Shown in pieces: positions 6,487-14,382 of a DNA stretch of 26,982 nt. Every line of letters begins with the position of its first letter. Within the stretch, counting starts at the first letter, position 1. A program made the translations under genes and the position numbers. The stretch spans positions 1-26,982 of the forward strand of contig JAEORJ010000228.1 of NCBI GenBank assembly GCA_016840945.1. Direction: 5' to 3'. This DNA is from Candidatus Gerdarchaeota archaeon. GTDB taxonomy: Archaea; Asgardarchaeota; Heimdallarchaeia; JABLTI01. Below the pieces are notes generated by a model that was given only the letters and a program-made list of their open reading frames with translations, did not search any database and was not told where the DNA came from.

Positions 6487-7332
6487 TTATGCTACATTGA
6501 AAACAATTAGCAATATTATGATTATAATTAGTAAAAAAATGGTCGTTGAAGTTAATGATAATTGTATGATGAATCTTCTTTTCTCATTTATCTGGGTTTC
6601 ACAAGTAGCTTTAGTAATTTCACGTAATTCTTCTTTAGTAGCTAGCTCTTGTTTGAGGTTATCAATCGCTTTATTATTCTTCACTAATATATTGAGAATC
6701 TTTTCATTTGTTGTTTTATACTCTTCATTTGTAACTAATTTCTCTTTAGCTAATAATTCTATAAACTCCTTAACATTTATACTTAATTTCTGAACAGTAT
6801 TAGTAACAATACTCTCAATATTTTCTTCATCTTGAACAAAATCAGTTAGTAAATTTAGTAACTCGTTAGGATCAGTTAAAACACCAAAATTGACTTCTTT
6901 GTAACTATTGCCATCTACACGATAAAATTTAGCTTTGAAGTCTTTTTGTTGTTGAGTTTTAGCATAAATATTACCATCATTCACCATAGCAACAGATTCC
7001 GGAAGTAAGGCTTGGTAGATTTTTTGAGTGGCGACATCTGTTCCCGACATAAAGCATCCAATACCAGGATGTGAATGCCAAAAACCTAAGATAGATTCCA
7101 TTTTGCCTTTTCTCTCAAGATCTTGTAAAATCCTAAATTGCTCCATTTCATCAAGCTGAACATGTGTTGGAGTGGAATTTTTTACAGCAAAAGTTGAATC
7201 TACAATGACAACCTTTTCTCCTTTTAAATGACCAATTAAATAACCGCCTACTTCACGTTCAGTATTTGATGCTGTCCAATCAATAATCTTTGAAAAGGCT
7301 AATGGTGAAATTTCAACATCTAGTTTTGGCAT
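6487..7332 (-). CDS. JAMM/MPN+ metalloprotease, Rpn11/CSN5-like, with C-terminal membrane anchor
   Basis: A zinc isopeptidase of the JAB1/MPN+ family is likely, acting on ubiquitin-like conjugates. Numbered from the ATG at 7332, the JAMM residues are complete: Glu27 (EVGGYLIG), His86 and His88 in WHSHP, Ser96 and Asp99. The stretch HSHPGIGCFMSGTDVATQ closely resembles eukaryotic Rpn11 and CSN5 (HSHPGxGCxxSGxDxxTQ) rather than bacterial JAB proteins. After the catalytic domain (about 1-150) comes a helical, probably coiled-coil linker. The last 25 or so residues are a hydrophobic helix (TTIFLLIIIIILLIVFNVA) with basic residues (EKRR) before it, so the protein should be tail-anchored with its active site in the cytoplasm. 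A TTG at 7344 is an alternative start. No ubiquitin, E1 or E2 gene is in the window. Confidence 0.92.
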   Translation of the reverse strand: MPKLDVEISPLAFSKIIDWTASNTEREVGGYLIGHLKGEKVVIVDSTFAVKNSTPTHVQLDEMEQFRILQDLERKGKMESILGFWHSHPGIGCFMSGTDVATQKIYQALLPESVAMVNDGNIYAKTQQQKDFKAKFYRVDGNSYKEVNFGVLTDPNELLNLLTDFVQDEENIESIVTNTVQKLSINVKEFIELLAKEKLVTNEEYKTTNEKILNILVKNNKAIDNLKQELATKEELREITKATCETQINEKRRFIIQLSLTSTTIFLLIIIIILLIVFNVA

Positions 7333-7479
7333 TTTGATAACCAATTAAAGGAAATAATTGTTTTTTATAAAATCTTCGCTTAAAATTACCCAGCAAATAA
7401 ATATCAAATAGCAAATGCATTATCATATTCTTTTTCCTTGAGAAATCTTTTTGATTAGAAAAATCCTCAATTAATACTT

Positions 7480-7498
7480 GGAGGGTGCACTTTACGTG
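7480..7498 (+). promoter_or_regulatory. Shine-Dalgarno that fixes a GTG start
   Basis: GGAGGGTG (7480-7487) matches the archaeal anti-Shine-Dalgarno and lies eight bases before GTG at 7496. The upstream in-frame TTG at 7478 overlaps this site and is therefore unlikely to be the start. Confidence 0.7.
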
Positions 7499-8884
7499 AA
7501 TAATTTTGTTAAAGTTTTTGTGCGTACAATTAATTCTGATATAAATTCACCAAATTATTTGGATGAATTAAATAAATTGATTTATGAGCTTCTTAATTCT
7601 CTAGATAGCCAAAAATTACTAGGAGATTCAGAAGAAGTTTATATTAAACCAAATGGTATTGATACAAAACCTTACTCTTACACTAGACCTGAAGTTGTAG
7701 AAGCAGTAATTAATTACTGCAAGGATTTTGGAACAAAAAAAATCTTCTTAATGGAAAGTAGTACTCAAGCTAATTATACTCGTATTGTTTTCGAGGTTTT
7801 GGGTTACAATAAAATTTGTAGAAAAACAGGTGTAAAACCAATTTATCTCGATGAAAAGAAAACAATTACTTTGGAGTTCAAAGGGAAACAATCTAGTTCT
7901 TTAGACCCTGATGGTTATGATAAAACAACCTTCAGGATGCCAAAAATAGTTGTTGATAAACTAATTACAAATAAAGAAAAGAATTTGTACATCAACTTAC
8001 CAAAACTAAAAACTCATTCTATGGGTGTTGTTACTTTGGGCATAAAAAATCAATGGTGTTTTCCAGCACATGCTGATCGCACATTTGATCATAATTTTAA
8101 TTTACATCATAAATTGGTTGATGTTCTTGAATATATTCAACCAGATATAACATTAATTGATGGTGTAGAAGGGGTGATTCATGGACATTATCCAACTGAA
8201 GCGTTTCATGAACGTGTAATTAAACCATTTAAAATTTTAATTGCTAGTAATAATGTCTTAGCTGCTGATATAGTTGGTACTAAGATCTTTGGTATATCAC
8301 CTGATGAGGTACCCTCCTTAAAAATTGCTATCGAACGAAAACTTTGTGATGGCATTCAAGGAATGAAAGACATCCAATTAGATGGTGATTTATCTAGATT
8401 TAACAAAAAATACGATTTTGATATCATACAAGAATTTCCACCAAATGTTAACATAATCAAAGGTAAAGAGCTTGTTTGTAGGGAAGGGTGTTTGAATAAT
8501 CCACTTGTATTAACTCAGACATTATATTTTGATTATAATGGCAAAGGTAAATGTGATTTAGTTCTCGGTAAAGGTCATGATCTTGAAATAATTGATGGGT
8601 TAGCTGGGCCTGTTGTAGTAGCTGGTAAATGTGCTGTTGAAGAAGTTGGACAGAGGTTAATAAAGAGGCTTGGGAAAAGAAATGTTTATCTGAGCGATTC
8701 TTGTAATAACTTAGCTCAGACAATAATAGGATTAAGTCGATTTATGGGTGTAAATTTGTTAAAGTTGGTGCCAATTAATCCAATAAAATCACTTCTATTA
8801 ATAATGCAGGCAAAATTTCATAGATCTAATGCTAATGTTCCAACCATTCCAAGTATGATGAAATCTTATAAAGTGAAATACTAA
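7496..8884 (+). CDS. DUF362 domain protein without ferredoxin module
   Basis: A DUF362-family protein of about 462 residues. The domain is recognised from VYIKPNGIDTKPYSYTRPEV, then IFLMESST, INLPKLKTHSMGVVTLGIKN and LIDGVEGVIHGHYPTEAFHE, and the pattern of a metal- or cofactor-site-like core with conserved LPKxKTH. The family is linked to Fe-S and redox proteins but has no firmly known reaction. Unlike the DUF362 gene at 9676, it has no CxxCxxC ferredoxin motifs. Instead it carries a C-terminal domain of about 130 residues (GKGHDLEIIDGLAGPVVVAG, then LGKRNVYLSDSCNNLAQTI). No signal peptide or clear membrane helix is visible. The GTG start is chosen from its Shine-Dalgarno. A methyltransferase gene follows on the same strand after 68 bases. 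Confidence 0.85.
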   Translation: MNNFVKVFVRTINSDINSPNYLDELNKLIYELLNSLDSQKLLGDSEEVYIKPNGIDTKPYSYTRPEVVEAVINYCKDFGTKKIFLMESSTQANYTRIVFEVLGYNKICRKTGVKPIYLDEKKTITLEFKGKQSSSLDPDGYDKTTFRMPKIVVDKLITNKEKNLYINLPKLKTHSMGVVTLGIKNQWCFPAHADRTFDHNFNLHHKLVDVLEYIQPDITLIDGVEGVIHGHYPTEAFHERVIKPFKILIASNNVLAADIVGTKIFGISPDEVPSLKIAIERKLCDGIQGMKDIQLDGDLSRFNKKYDFDIIQEFPPNVNIIKGKELVCREGCLNNPLVLTQTLYFDYNGKGKCDLVLGKGHDLEIIDGLAGPVVVAGKCAVEEVGQRLIKRLGKRNVYLSDSCNNLAQTIIGLSRFMGVNLLKLVPINPIKSLLLIMQAKFHRSNANVPTIPSMMKSYKVKY

Positions 8885-8952
8885 CATGTATTTACACTAA
8901 AAAATAACAATGAAAAAAAGATTTATTATTTTAGCGATGTTCTCAGAAGATA

Positions 8953-9657
8953 GTGATTTTAGCAATGACTAGAGATTCTCTGCAAGTTGGTTGGGATTGG
9001 ATTAAGGTTAAAGACCTCTCATATTGGCAAATACCAGATGGTTATGTTATGAATTTGCCATATTATATACCAAAACCACCTGCGAAAATTCTTGATTTGG
9101 GTTGCGGAGTTGGTAGACATACAATCTATTTCGCTTCTTTAGGATTTGATGTTATTTCGTTTGATATATCGAATGATGCAATAACTGCTACCAAAAAATG
9201 GCTTGATAAGGAAGGATTAACAGCACAACTTGAAATAGGAAAAATGACTGAATTGAATCATTCAGATAACACCTTTGATCTAGTTGTAGCTTTCAATGTT
9301 ATTTATCATGCTTACAAACATGATGTCATAAAAACAATTGAAGAGATTTTCAGAGTGCTTAAACCTGGCGGATATTTCTTTGGTACATTATTGACTAAAG
9401 ATCCTCAACAACAATTTTCAGATGGTACTGTTGTAGTTGATAAACAAACACTAATTAAACAAGAAGAACCTGAAGTAGGGGTACCTCATTTCTTCTTCTA
9501 TATAGAGGATGTTCTAAATTTCTTCAAAAAATTTGAAATCAAAGATTTATTTTACAAAGAATGGTATTCTTCACCATATACTATTGAGAGAATAAATAAT
9601 AAGAAAGGAAATGGACATTACATACTCTTTGCTCAAAAACCTATTGAAAAACAATAA
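8953..9657 (+). CDS. Class I SAM-dependent methyltransferase
   Basis: A Rossmann-fold methyltransferase of about 234 residues. Motif I is ILDLGCGVGRHTIYFASLG (about residues 46-64), the acidic end of the second strand is ISFDIS, and motif IV is TFDLVVAFNVIYH, followed by the post-motif RVLKPGGYFFGTLL. These are the S-adenosylmethionine-binding features of the Methyltransf_11/25 type, so a small-molecule or cofactor substrate is more likely than DNA. The substrate cannot be told. GTG at 8953 and ATG at 8965 are both possible starts and no Shine-Dalgarno decides. It follows a DUF362 gene on the same strand and converges with a second DUF362 gene. Confidence 0.88.
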   Translation: MILAMTRDSLQVGWDWIKVKDLSYWQIPDGYVMNLPYYIPKPPAKILDLGCGVGRHTIYFASLGFDVISFDISNDAITATKKWLDKEGLTAQLEIGKMTELNHSDNTFDLVVAFNVIYHAYKHDVIKTIEEIFRVLKPGGYFFGTLLTKDPQQQFSDGTVVVDKQTLIKQEEPEVGVPHFFFYIEDVLNFFKKFEIKDLFYKEWYSSPYTIERINNKKGNGHYILFAQKPIEKQ

Positions 9658-9675
9658 ATTACTAGACTATTTTTC

Positions 9676-10893
9676 TTAGAGGAAAATAGCCAGTAAGGTT
9701 GCTAGAACAGCAATCAAGATTGCTATAATAACACTTATCCAAATTATTTTACCAAGATATTTTGGTTTTGATTTATAACAAGCCTCTGGGCACACTTCCA
9801 AACAAGTGTAGCATGAAATACATCCTTTATAATTAATGAATGGCCTTATCTTTCCATCTTTAGCTTTCTTTAAGGTAATCACTTTTTCAGGGCACGCTCG
9901 TTCACAATTACCGCATTCAGTGCAACCTGAAATATAATTTGGCACTCTCATTGTTATAGTGCTGAATTTTTGGAATGGTATTCTAGCCAAGGCTGCTGAG
10001 ATTGGTAACTTGAATTTTCGTGTATGTTTCTCTAATTTTTCTCCTACCACTTCAATTTGATTCTTCTCAATTAACCCTAAACCTTGTTCCGCTGCAAATT
10101 TTGTGGCAGGTACTTTTTTCGGATTATGACCCATTAATCTGAATGCTACAGCGTCTAATGCTACTGCATCTTCACTTGCAAGTAGTAAATTCATTCTAAC
10201 AGCTCTACCACCTGCTCCTGGGCCAGAACCTTCAAGTGCTATTATTGCATCCATTATGTTCAATTTTATTCTTGGTTTTTCAAAAGCGTATATATCAACT
10301 AAGCATTGAGAAAATCTATGTATAGTTGCGCCTAATGAATGTATCCGAGTTTTATCTTCACCAACTACTGTTCCAAATAGGTTTTTAATTGCCCCAGTAT
10401 AAAGCGTCATTGAATGTGTTTTCATTTTTGGTAAGTTTATGATTGCTTCAGCTTCAACGATATCTTTTGAAATATTTACTGTTGTTAATCTATGCCCTTG
10501 AACATCAACAGTTATAGGGCCATTTTTAGCTAAACTTCTTACATCAACAAAATCGTATTTTTCCCCCAATTCCAAATAACCGCTGTGTTTTAAGACTTCT
10601 CTTGTACCGCCTGAATGTCCCATGCCACAAGTGTCCCCAATAACTACATTTCTTTTTAATTCGCCTAACATTTTACTTAAAGCATCTAATATTCTTGGAT
10701 CAGTTCTTATTTTAGCTCGCGTTTCAGGGTCTTTTGGAGCTGATAATAGATTTGGTTTTAAAATTACTTCGCTTGCATTGCCAATGAATTTCTCTAATCC
10801 ACCTAATAATTCTATAATTTTCCTAACAGCTGATTCAACATCATCATTTTCCACTTTGACAATAGCTACTTTAGTTTTGTTCATTTTACTCAT
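9676..10893 (-). CDS. DUF362 protein with two [4Fe-4S] ferredoxin motifs and C-terminal membrane helix
   Basis: The DUF362 core (residues 1 to about 300) shows VILKPNLLSAPKDPETRAKI, VVIGDTCGMGHSGGTREVL, IINLPKMKTHSMTLYTGAIK and MDAIIALEGSGPGAGGRAVR. It is followed by two cysteine motifs, CTECGNCERACP and CISCYTCLEVCP, which should bind two [4Fe-4S] clusters as in bacterial-type ferredoxins. A hydrophobic helix (IIWISVIIAILIAVLATLLA) ends the protein, so it is probably anchored in the membrane with its clusters in the cytoplasm. The 405 residues are typical for DUF362-ferredoxin fusions plus an added anchor. It probably carries electrons, but the reaction is unknown. The ATG at 10893 has no clear Shine-Dalgarno; a TATA-like TTTATATAG lies about 35 bases upstream. 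Confidence 0.9.
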   Translation of the reverse strand: MSKMNKTKVAIVKVENDDVESAVRKIIELLGGLEKFIGNASEVILKPNLLSAPKDPETRAKIRTDPRILDALSKMLGELKRNVVIGDTCGMGHSGGTREVLKHSGYLELGEKYDFVDVRSLAKNGPITVDVQGHRLTTVNISKDIVEAEAIINLPKMKTHSMTLYTGAIKNLFGTVVGEDKTRIHSLGATIHRFSQCLVDIYAFEKPRIKLNIMDAIIALEGSGPGAGGRAVRMNLLLASEDAVALDAVAFRLMGHNPKKVPATKFAAEQGLGLIEKNQIEVVGEKLEKHTRKFKLPISAALARIPFQKFSTITMRVPNYISGCTECGNCERACPEKVITLKKAKDGKIRPFINYKGCISCYTCLEVCPEACYKSKPKYLGKIIWISVIIAILIAVLATLLAIFL

Positions 10894-11000
10894 CGGTTTA
10901 TACGTCTTGAGAATTAAAATAACTTTGCTATATAAATTAAAATAGCAAGTTAATTTTTTGATTCTTGTAGGGCTGCGGTATTTGCGCTAAAAAATAATCA

Positions 11001-12284
11001 TTAAACATATATTTTACAACGATAGCAGTACCAGCGATTATATTGCTTTATGAATGATAATTTACTACCGCATTTTGGGCATCTTGGTTGTGACCCTTTT
11101 AGATTACTATCTGTATCTTCTACTTGTTTTTGAGTACTGAATATTTTAGAATCACGTACAATTTCCTTATCTGTTTCATCTAATATTTCTGTTAAGCTTT
11201 CAATATCATTATCACCATTAATAACTTCCATTGTAGCTAAGGCTGATCTATCAAGAGAATCAAAATTCGTGTCTTCTTCTTCATCAGAAGTAATTTTTAT
11301 CTCTTCAATTGTTGGTACAGGAATAGTATCGTCTGAAGGCTGATTATTGCCTCCTTTTACAACATCCTCGATTGAGCCATCAATTGCTATTTGAAAAGTA
11401 TTTAATGTCTCTTCTAAATTACTAATTTTAGTTTTTAGTTTAGAAATTTCCTCAGGTGTTTTGGAATCTACTGTTGTTTTTTTAGCTTCAACATATAATA
11501 GTCGTTCTTCAAGTGCAGCAGTTATTTGAGTTAAACGATTTATTTTATCATTTAAATTCTTAATAATTTCTTGTTTATGATCGTCATTTATTCCTTCTGG
11601 GTTTTCAATTGAAAAGCTTTCTTGGGTTTCTGTTTCTTGTGTTTGGGCATCGGGCACAGGCAATAATTCTAGCATTTCTTGATGATGCCTTTCTAGGAGT
11701 TCATCATCAATTTCTGCCCCATGCCCATCACGAGGGAAACCTTCTTTCTCCAGAAACATTTTGCCCATCATTTCAAAAGCTTCATGAATGTTTTCTCCAG
11801 TCTTTGCTGAAGTAACAATATACGCTGCATCTAAATTCTTTTCATTTTTTATTTTATTAATGAGTTTTTGAACATCATCATCTTTTACTTTAATTTGGTC
11901 TTTTAAGTCAACTTTGTTACCTACAACAATGAAGATTTTCAAAAAACCACCTGAATGTTCAATTGCTTCATCAACCCATTCTTCTAATTTATCAAGTGTT
12001 TCAGGTTGTGTAAGATCGAATACCAAAAATCCACATTTACAGCCATTGTAAAAAGATGAGCGGACATGTCTGTACATTTTTTGCCCTGCAAGATCCCATA
12101 TTTGGAAATGAACTTTATTATCTTTTATGACAATTGCTTTGGAAGCAAAATCAGCTCCAATTGTTTTGATATATTCACTATTAAATGAAACACCCATAAA
12201 TTTAGATCTAATACTAGTTTTGCCAACTGAGCCTTCTCCCATTAAGACTACTTTGAAGACAAACTCGCGCACAATATTGGACAT
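11001..12284 (-). CDS. Ras-superfamily small GTPase with coiled coil and C-terminal zinc ribbon
   Basis: The GTPase domain (about residues 8-180) has all the switch motifs. P-loop GEGSVGKTS is at 16-24, a switch I threonine lies in IKTIGADF, WDLAGQ is at 63-68 with the catalytic Gln68, NKVD is at 123-126 and SAK at 159-161. It resembles Rab/Ras proteins of eukaryotes and the abundant small GTPases of Asgard archaea. There is no C-terminal prenylation cysteine. Instead there is a coiled coil (about 240-300), an acidic low-complexity linker, and a zinc ribbon with Cys402, 405, 420 and 423 (CPKCGSKL and WYCYRC). AGGAG upstream supports the start. It is divergent from a coiled-coil gene. It likely works as a switch with built-in dimerisation and zinc-binding parts; effector and location are unknown. 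Confidence 0.93.
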   Translation of the reverse strand: MSNIVREFVFKVVLMGEGSVGKTSIRSKFMGVSFNSEYIKTIGADFASKAIVIKDNKVHFQIWDLAGQKMYRHVRSSFYNGCKCGFLVFDLTQPETLDKLEEWVDEAIEHSGGFLKIFIVVGNKVDLKDQIKVKDDDVQKLINKIKNEKNLDAAYIVTSAKTGENIHEAFEMMGKMFLEKEGFPRDGHGAEIDDELLERHHQEMLELLPVPDAQTQETETQESFSIENPEGINDDHKQEIIKNLNDKINRLTQITAALEERLLYVEAKKTTVDSKTPEEISKLKTKISNLEETLNTFQIAIDGSIEDVVKGGNNQPSDDTIPVPTIEEIKITSDEEEDTNFDSLDRSALATMEVINGDNDIESLTEILDETDKEIVRDSKIFSTQKQVEDTDSNLKGSQPRCPKCGSKLSFIKQYNRWYCYRCKIYV

Positions 12285-12379
12285 TAAATTTTGGGCTCCT
12301 TAATATAATTCAAGTAATTATTATTTGTAAATGAAATCAGTTTTGCTAGATTAAAATTTTTGCTATATGGTATAAAAAC

Positions 12380-12392
12380 ACCATTTAATGGT
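12380..12392. promoter_or_regulatory. Palindrome in the divergent promoter region of the GTPase and coiled-coil genes
   Basis: ACCATTTAATGGT is a 13-base perfect palindrome with a central T. A further ATGGT at 12367-12371 makes an additional inverted repeat with the ACCAT arm. The 202-base gap also holds TTTATAATATATAAT (about 12441-12455), a TATA-like box for the rightward gene. The palindrome may be an operator shared by both genes; this is inference from symmetry and position. Confidence 0.35.
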
Positions 12393-12486
12393 TAGAACAA
12401 AATTTTTATTATGCGACCTTTGTAAGATTTATTAAAAGATTTTATAATATATAATTATAGAGCTTTTTTGTTCGAGGAAGATAAAT

Positions 12487-13323
12487 TTGTTTAGAAAACG
12501 TTCTAAAAAAGAAACCACTTTATGGACTGAGTACCCAGATTATAATCCAATATATAATATTGATGAAAAACCATTATATGATGAAACCCGGGTTAGTGAT
12601 GAACATAGAATCCTTGGTCAAATCGTTCGAGATAATTGGCTTCTTATTCACCCTCTTTCTCGTGATTATATGCTTTCCTCAGCAGCTGAATGGCGTAAAT
12701 TCTTATCTGAAATGGGTTTGACTAAATCATCACTGGAAACAAAAGAGCATAATTTATCAAATATCCAAGAAGACTACGATAAAAGAACACAAAGATTACT
12801 ACTGGAAAAGGATGCTGAAATTGAACGTTTAAAAATAGAAATTGATGAAGATTTCCAAAGAGAGTTAGCTGAAAAAGAAAAGGAATTAGAGCATTATAAA
12901 ATGTTAGCTGAGTCAGTTAGCTCCAGTTTTAATGATACTTCATTAACAAAACATAATCTTGAAAGTGAGATTTCTGATCGGGATAGAAGAATTGAGGATC
13001 TTGAAAAGGTTATTAATGATTTGGAAGCAAAATGCAGAAATCAAGAAATTGAAGCAATGAATGTACAAACTGGTATTAGTAAGAATTTCCAAAAGCAGAT
13101 TAGTGAAATGACCAATGAACTGTATGAGAAGCAAGAGCAAATTGAAAAACTGCGTGAAATTCTTAGTAAGGCAAAAGAACAACTAATATCCCTAAAAGGT
13201 CGCAGTGAACAATTTAAAAATGTTAAAGATAATTATGAAGATGAAATCCTCTCCTTGAAGAAACAGCTTGAAGAAAAAGATGAAAAATTACGACGAGTAA
13301 TTAGAACAATTGAAGGGCTATAA
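12487..13323 (+). CDS. Coiled-coil protein divergent from the GTPase gene
   Basis: I recognise no family for this 278-residue protein. Residues 1 to about 85 look globular and rich in aromatics (LWTEYPDYNPIYNID, then RILGQIVRDNWLLIHPLSRD). From about 90 to the end it is a near-continuous charged coiled coil with heptad leucines (for example LEKVINDLEAKCRNQEIEAM and LSLKKQLEEKDEKLRRVIRT). There is no signal peptide or membrane helix. The start is TTG at 12487, nine bases after GAGG (12474-12477). It diverges from the GTPase gene, which also has a coiled coil, so effector, dimerisation partner or tether are reasonable guesses only. It converges with a radical SAM gene five bases away. Confidence 0.85.
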   Translation: MFRKRSKKETTLWTEYPDYNPIYNIDEKPLYDETRVSDEHRILGQIVRDNWLLIHPLSRDYMLSSAAEWRKFLSEMGLTKSSLETKEHNLSNIQEDYDKRTQRLLLEKDAEIERLKIEIDEDFQRELAEKEKELEHYKMLAESVSSSFNDTSLTKHNLESEISDRDRRIEDLEKVINDLEAKCRNQEIEAMNVQTGISKNFQKQISEMTNELYEKQEQIEKLREILSKAKEQLISLKGRSEQFKNVKDNYEDEILSLKKQLEEKDEKLRRVIRTIEGL

Positions 13324-13328
13324 TATAT

Positions 13329-14258
13329 CTAAGTAGAGCAACAACTATCATTAGATTCAATTTTAAGATTATATACCTTTACTGCAAATTCTAATGATAT
13401 CTTTTTTGGAATAGCAATTCTATTTATACCTGTTTTTATTGCTATCTCTTCATAATTTATTTTTCTTAACCTCATACAACCTAAAGATTGTTCAATATGT
13501 GGAGCTTTCAATCTGGTGTAGATTAGCATTTTTGCAAATGATTCAGCACTTATTGTGGGTGAATGTTCCATTAATGTGTTTTTTGTTGGTATAAATCCTA
13601 AAAAAACAATCAATGAAGCATTATTTTTTAATGCCAAATCTATTGCATCTAAATTCCCTTTTTCTGTACCATAATATAATCCTAAAAGAATATGTGGTAC
13701 AACAGTCAACTTAGCCTTCAGTAAATAATCATAGCTATTGATGTAATCTTTAGCTTTCTTGGAAGTTAACAGTATTTCCTTTAGTAGTTGATCATTAGTT
13801 ATGAGGTCAAACGAAACATAATCAATACCTGCCTGTGAAATAGCTTCAGCTTGTTTTTTTGAAACAAGACCTGAATGTAAATTAATAATTAAATTAGTTT
13901 TTTTCTTTATTCTAGCAATACTATCTAAAAATGAATCTAGAGGTAAAACCGACTCCTTTGTGAATCCACCACTTAGTAGAAATCCTTTACCACCTTGATT
14001 GTGCAGTTTAATTGCAAATTCTTCTAATAATTCTGGTGTTGTTATTTCTAACATTGCTTTCAAATAATGTTTATTACAATACAAGCAATTCTGTTCGCAC
14101 CTTGTACCAGTTATACTAATAGAAGGGAATAGTTTGTTAGGATAATAAGCACGTAGTTTTTTATCAAATGTATTCCAGCTTAGCTCTCTGGCTTGGGATT
14201 GTAAATATTCAAATTGATGATTGTCAATTTCGAATAATTCATGAGTGATATTTTTCAT
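13329..14258 (-). CDS. Radical SAM enzyme, BioB/LipA-like uncharacterised archaeal type
   Basis: The radical SAM cluster motif CxxxCxxC is at residues 54, 58 and 61 (RCEQNCLYCNKHY), followed by the S-adenosylmethionine-binding GGFTKES-type loop (FLLSGG). The 309 residues form one barrel domain with no auxiliary ferredoxin cluster. The chain ends in DSCCST, a Cys-Cys pair that could be functional. The layout recalls the archaeal group annotated as homologues of biotin synthase (COG1856), to which some two-part archaeal lipoyl synthases may be related. That link is from memory and weak. No Shine-Dalgarno is clear before the ATG. It converges with the coiled-coil gene and is divergent from the following membrane protein gene. 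Confidence 0.85.
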   Translation of the reverse strand: MKNITHELFEIDNHQFEYLQSQARELSWNTFDKKLRAYYPNKLFPSISITGTRCEQNCLYCNKHYLKAMLEITTPELLEEFAIKLHNQGGKGFLLSGGFTKESVLPLDSFLDSIARIKKKTNLIINLHSGLVSKKQAEAISQAGIDYVSFDLITNDQLLKEILLTSKKAKDYINSYDYLLKAKLTVVPHILLGLYYGTEKGNLDAIDLALKNNASLIVFLGFIPTKNTLMEHSPTISAESFAKMLIYTRLKAPHIEQSLGCMRLRKINYEEIAIKTGINRIAIPKKISLEFAVKVYNLKIESNDSCCST

Positions 14259-14382
14259 TTTTCTAAACTTTTTTTTGTTCTGTACATTAATGCCTAATTA
14301 CCAAGGTTTTTATTACATTTTGTCGCATAGATTATTGTAAAATAAAAATTGTTATAGGTGACATAAAAAGGAGCAAAAAAAC

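Noticed and set aside
7478..7480. TTG as start of the first DUF362 gene
   Set aside because: The codon overlaps the Shine-Dalgarno GGAGGGTG, which is correctly spaced for GTG at 7496.
9667..9689. Inverted repeat CTATTTTTC/GGAAAATAG between the methyltransferase and the second DUF362 gene
   Set aside because: It overlaps the last codons of the DUF362 gene, has a wobble and no U-run after it; not strong enough to call a terminator.
12943..13182. Minus-strand open frame of 79 codons
   Set aside because: It is antisense to a coiled-coil gene; the Phe/Leu/Asn-rich product is the usual shadow of Glu/Lys-rich coiled coil.
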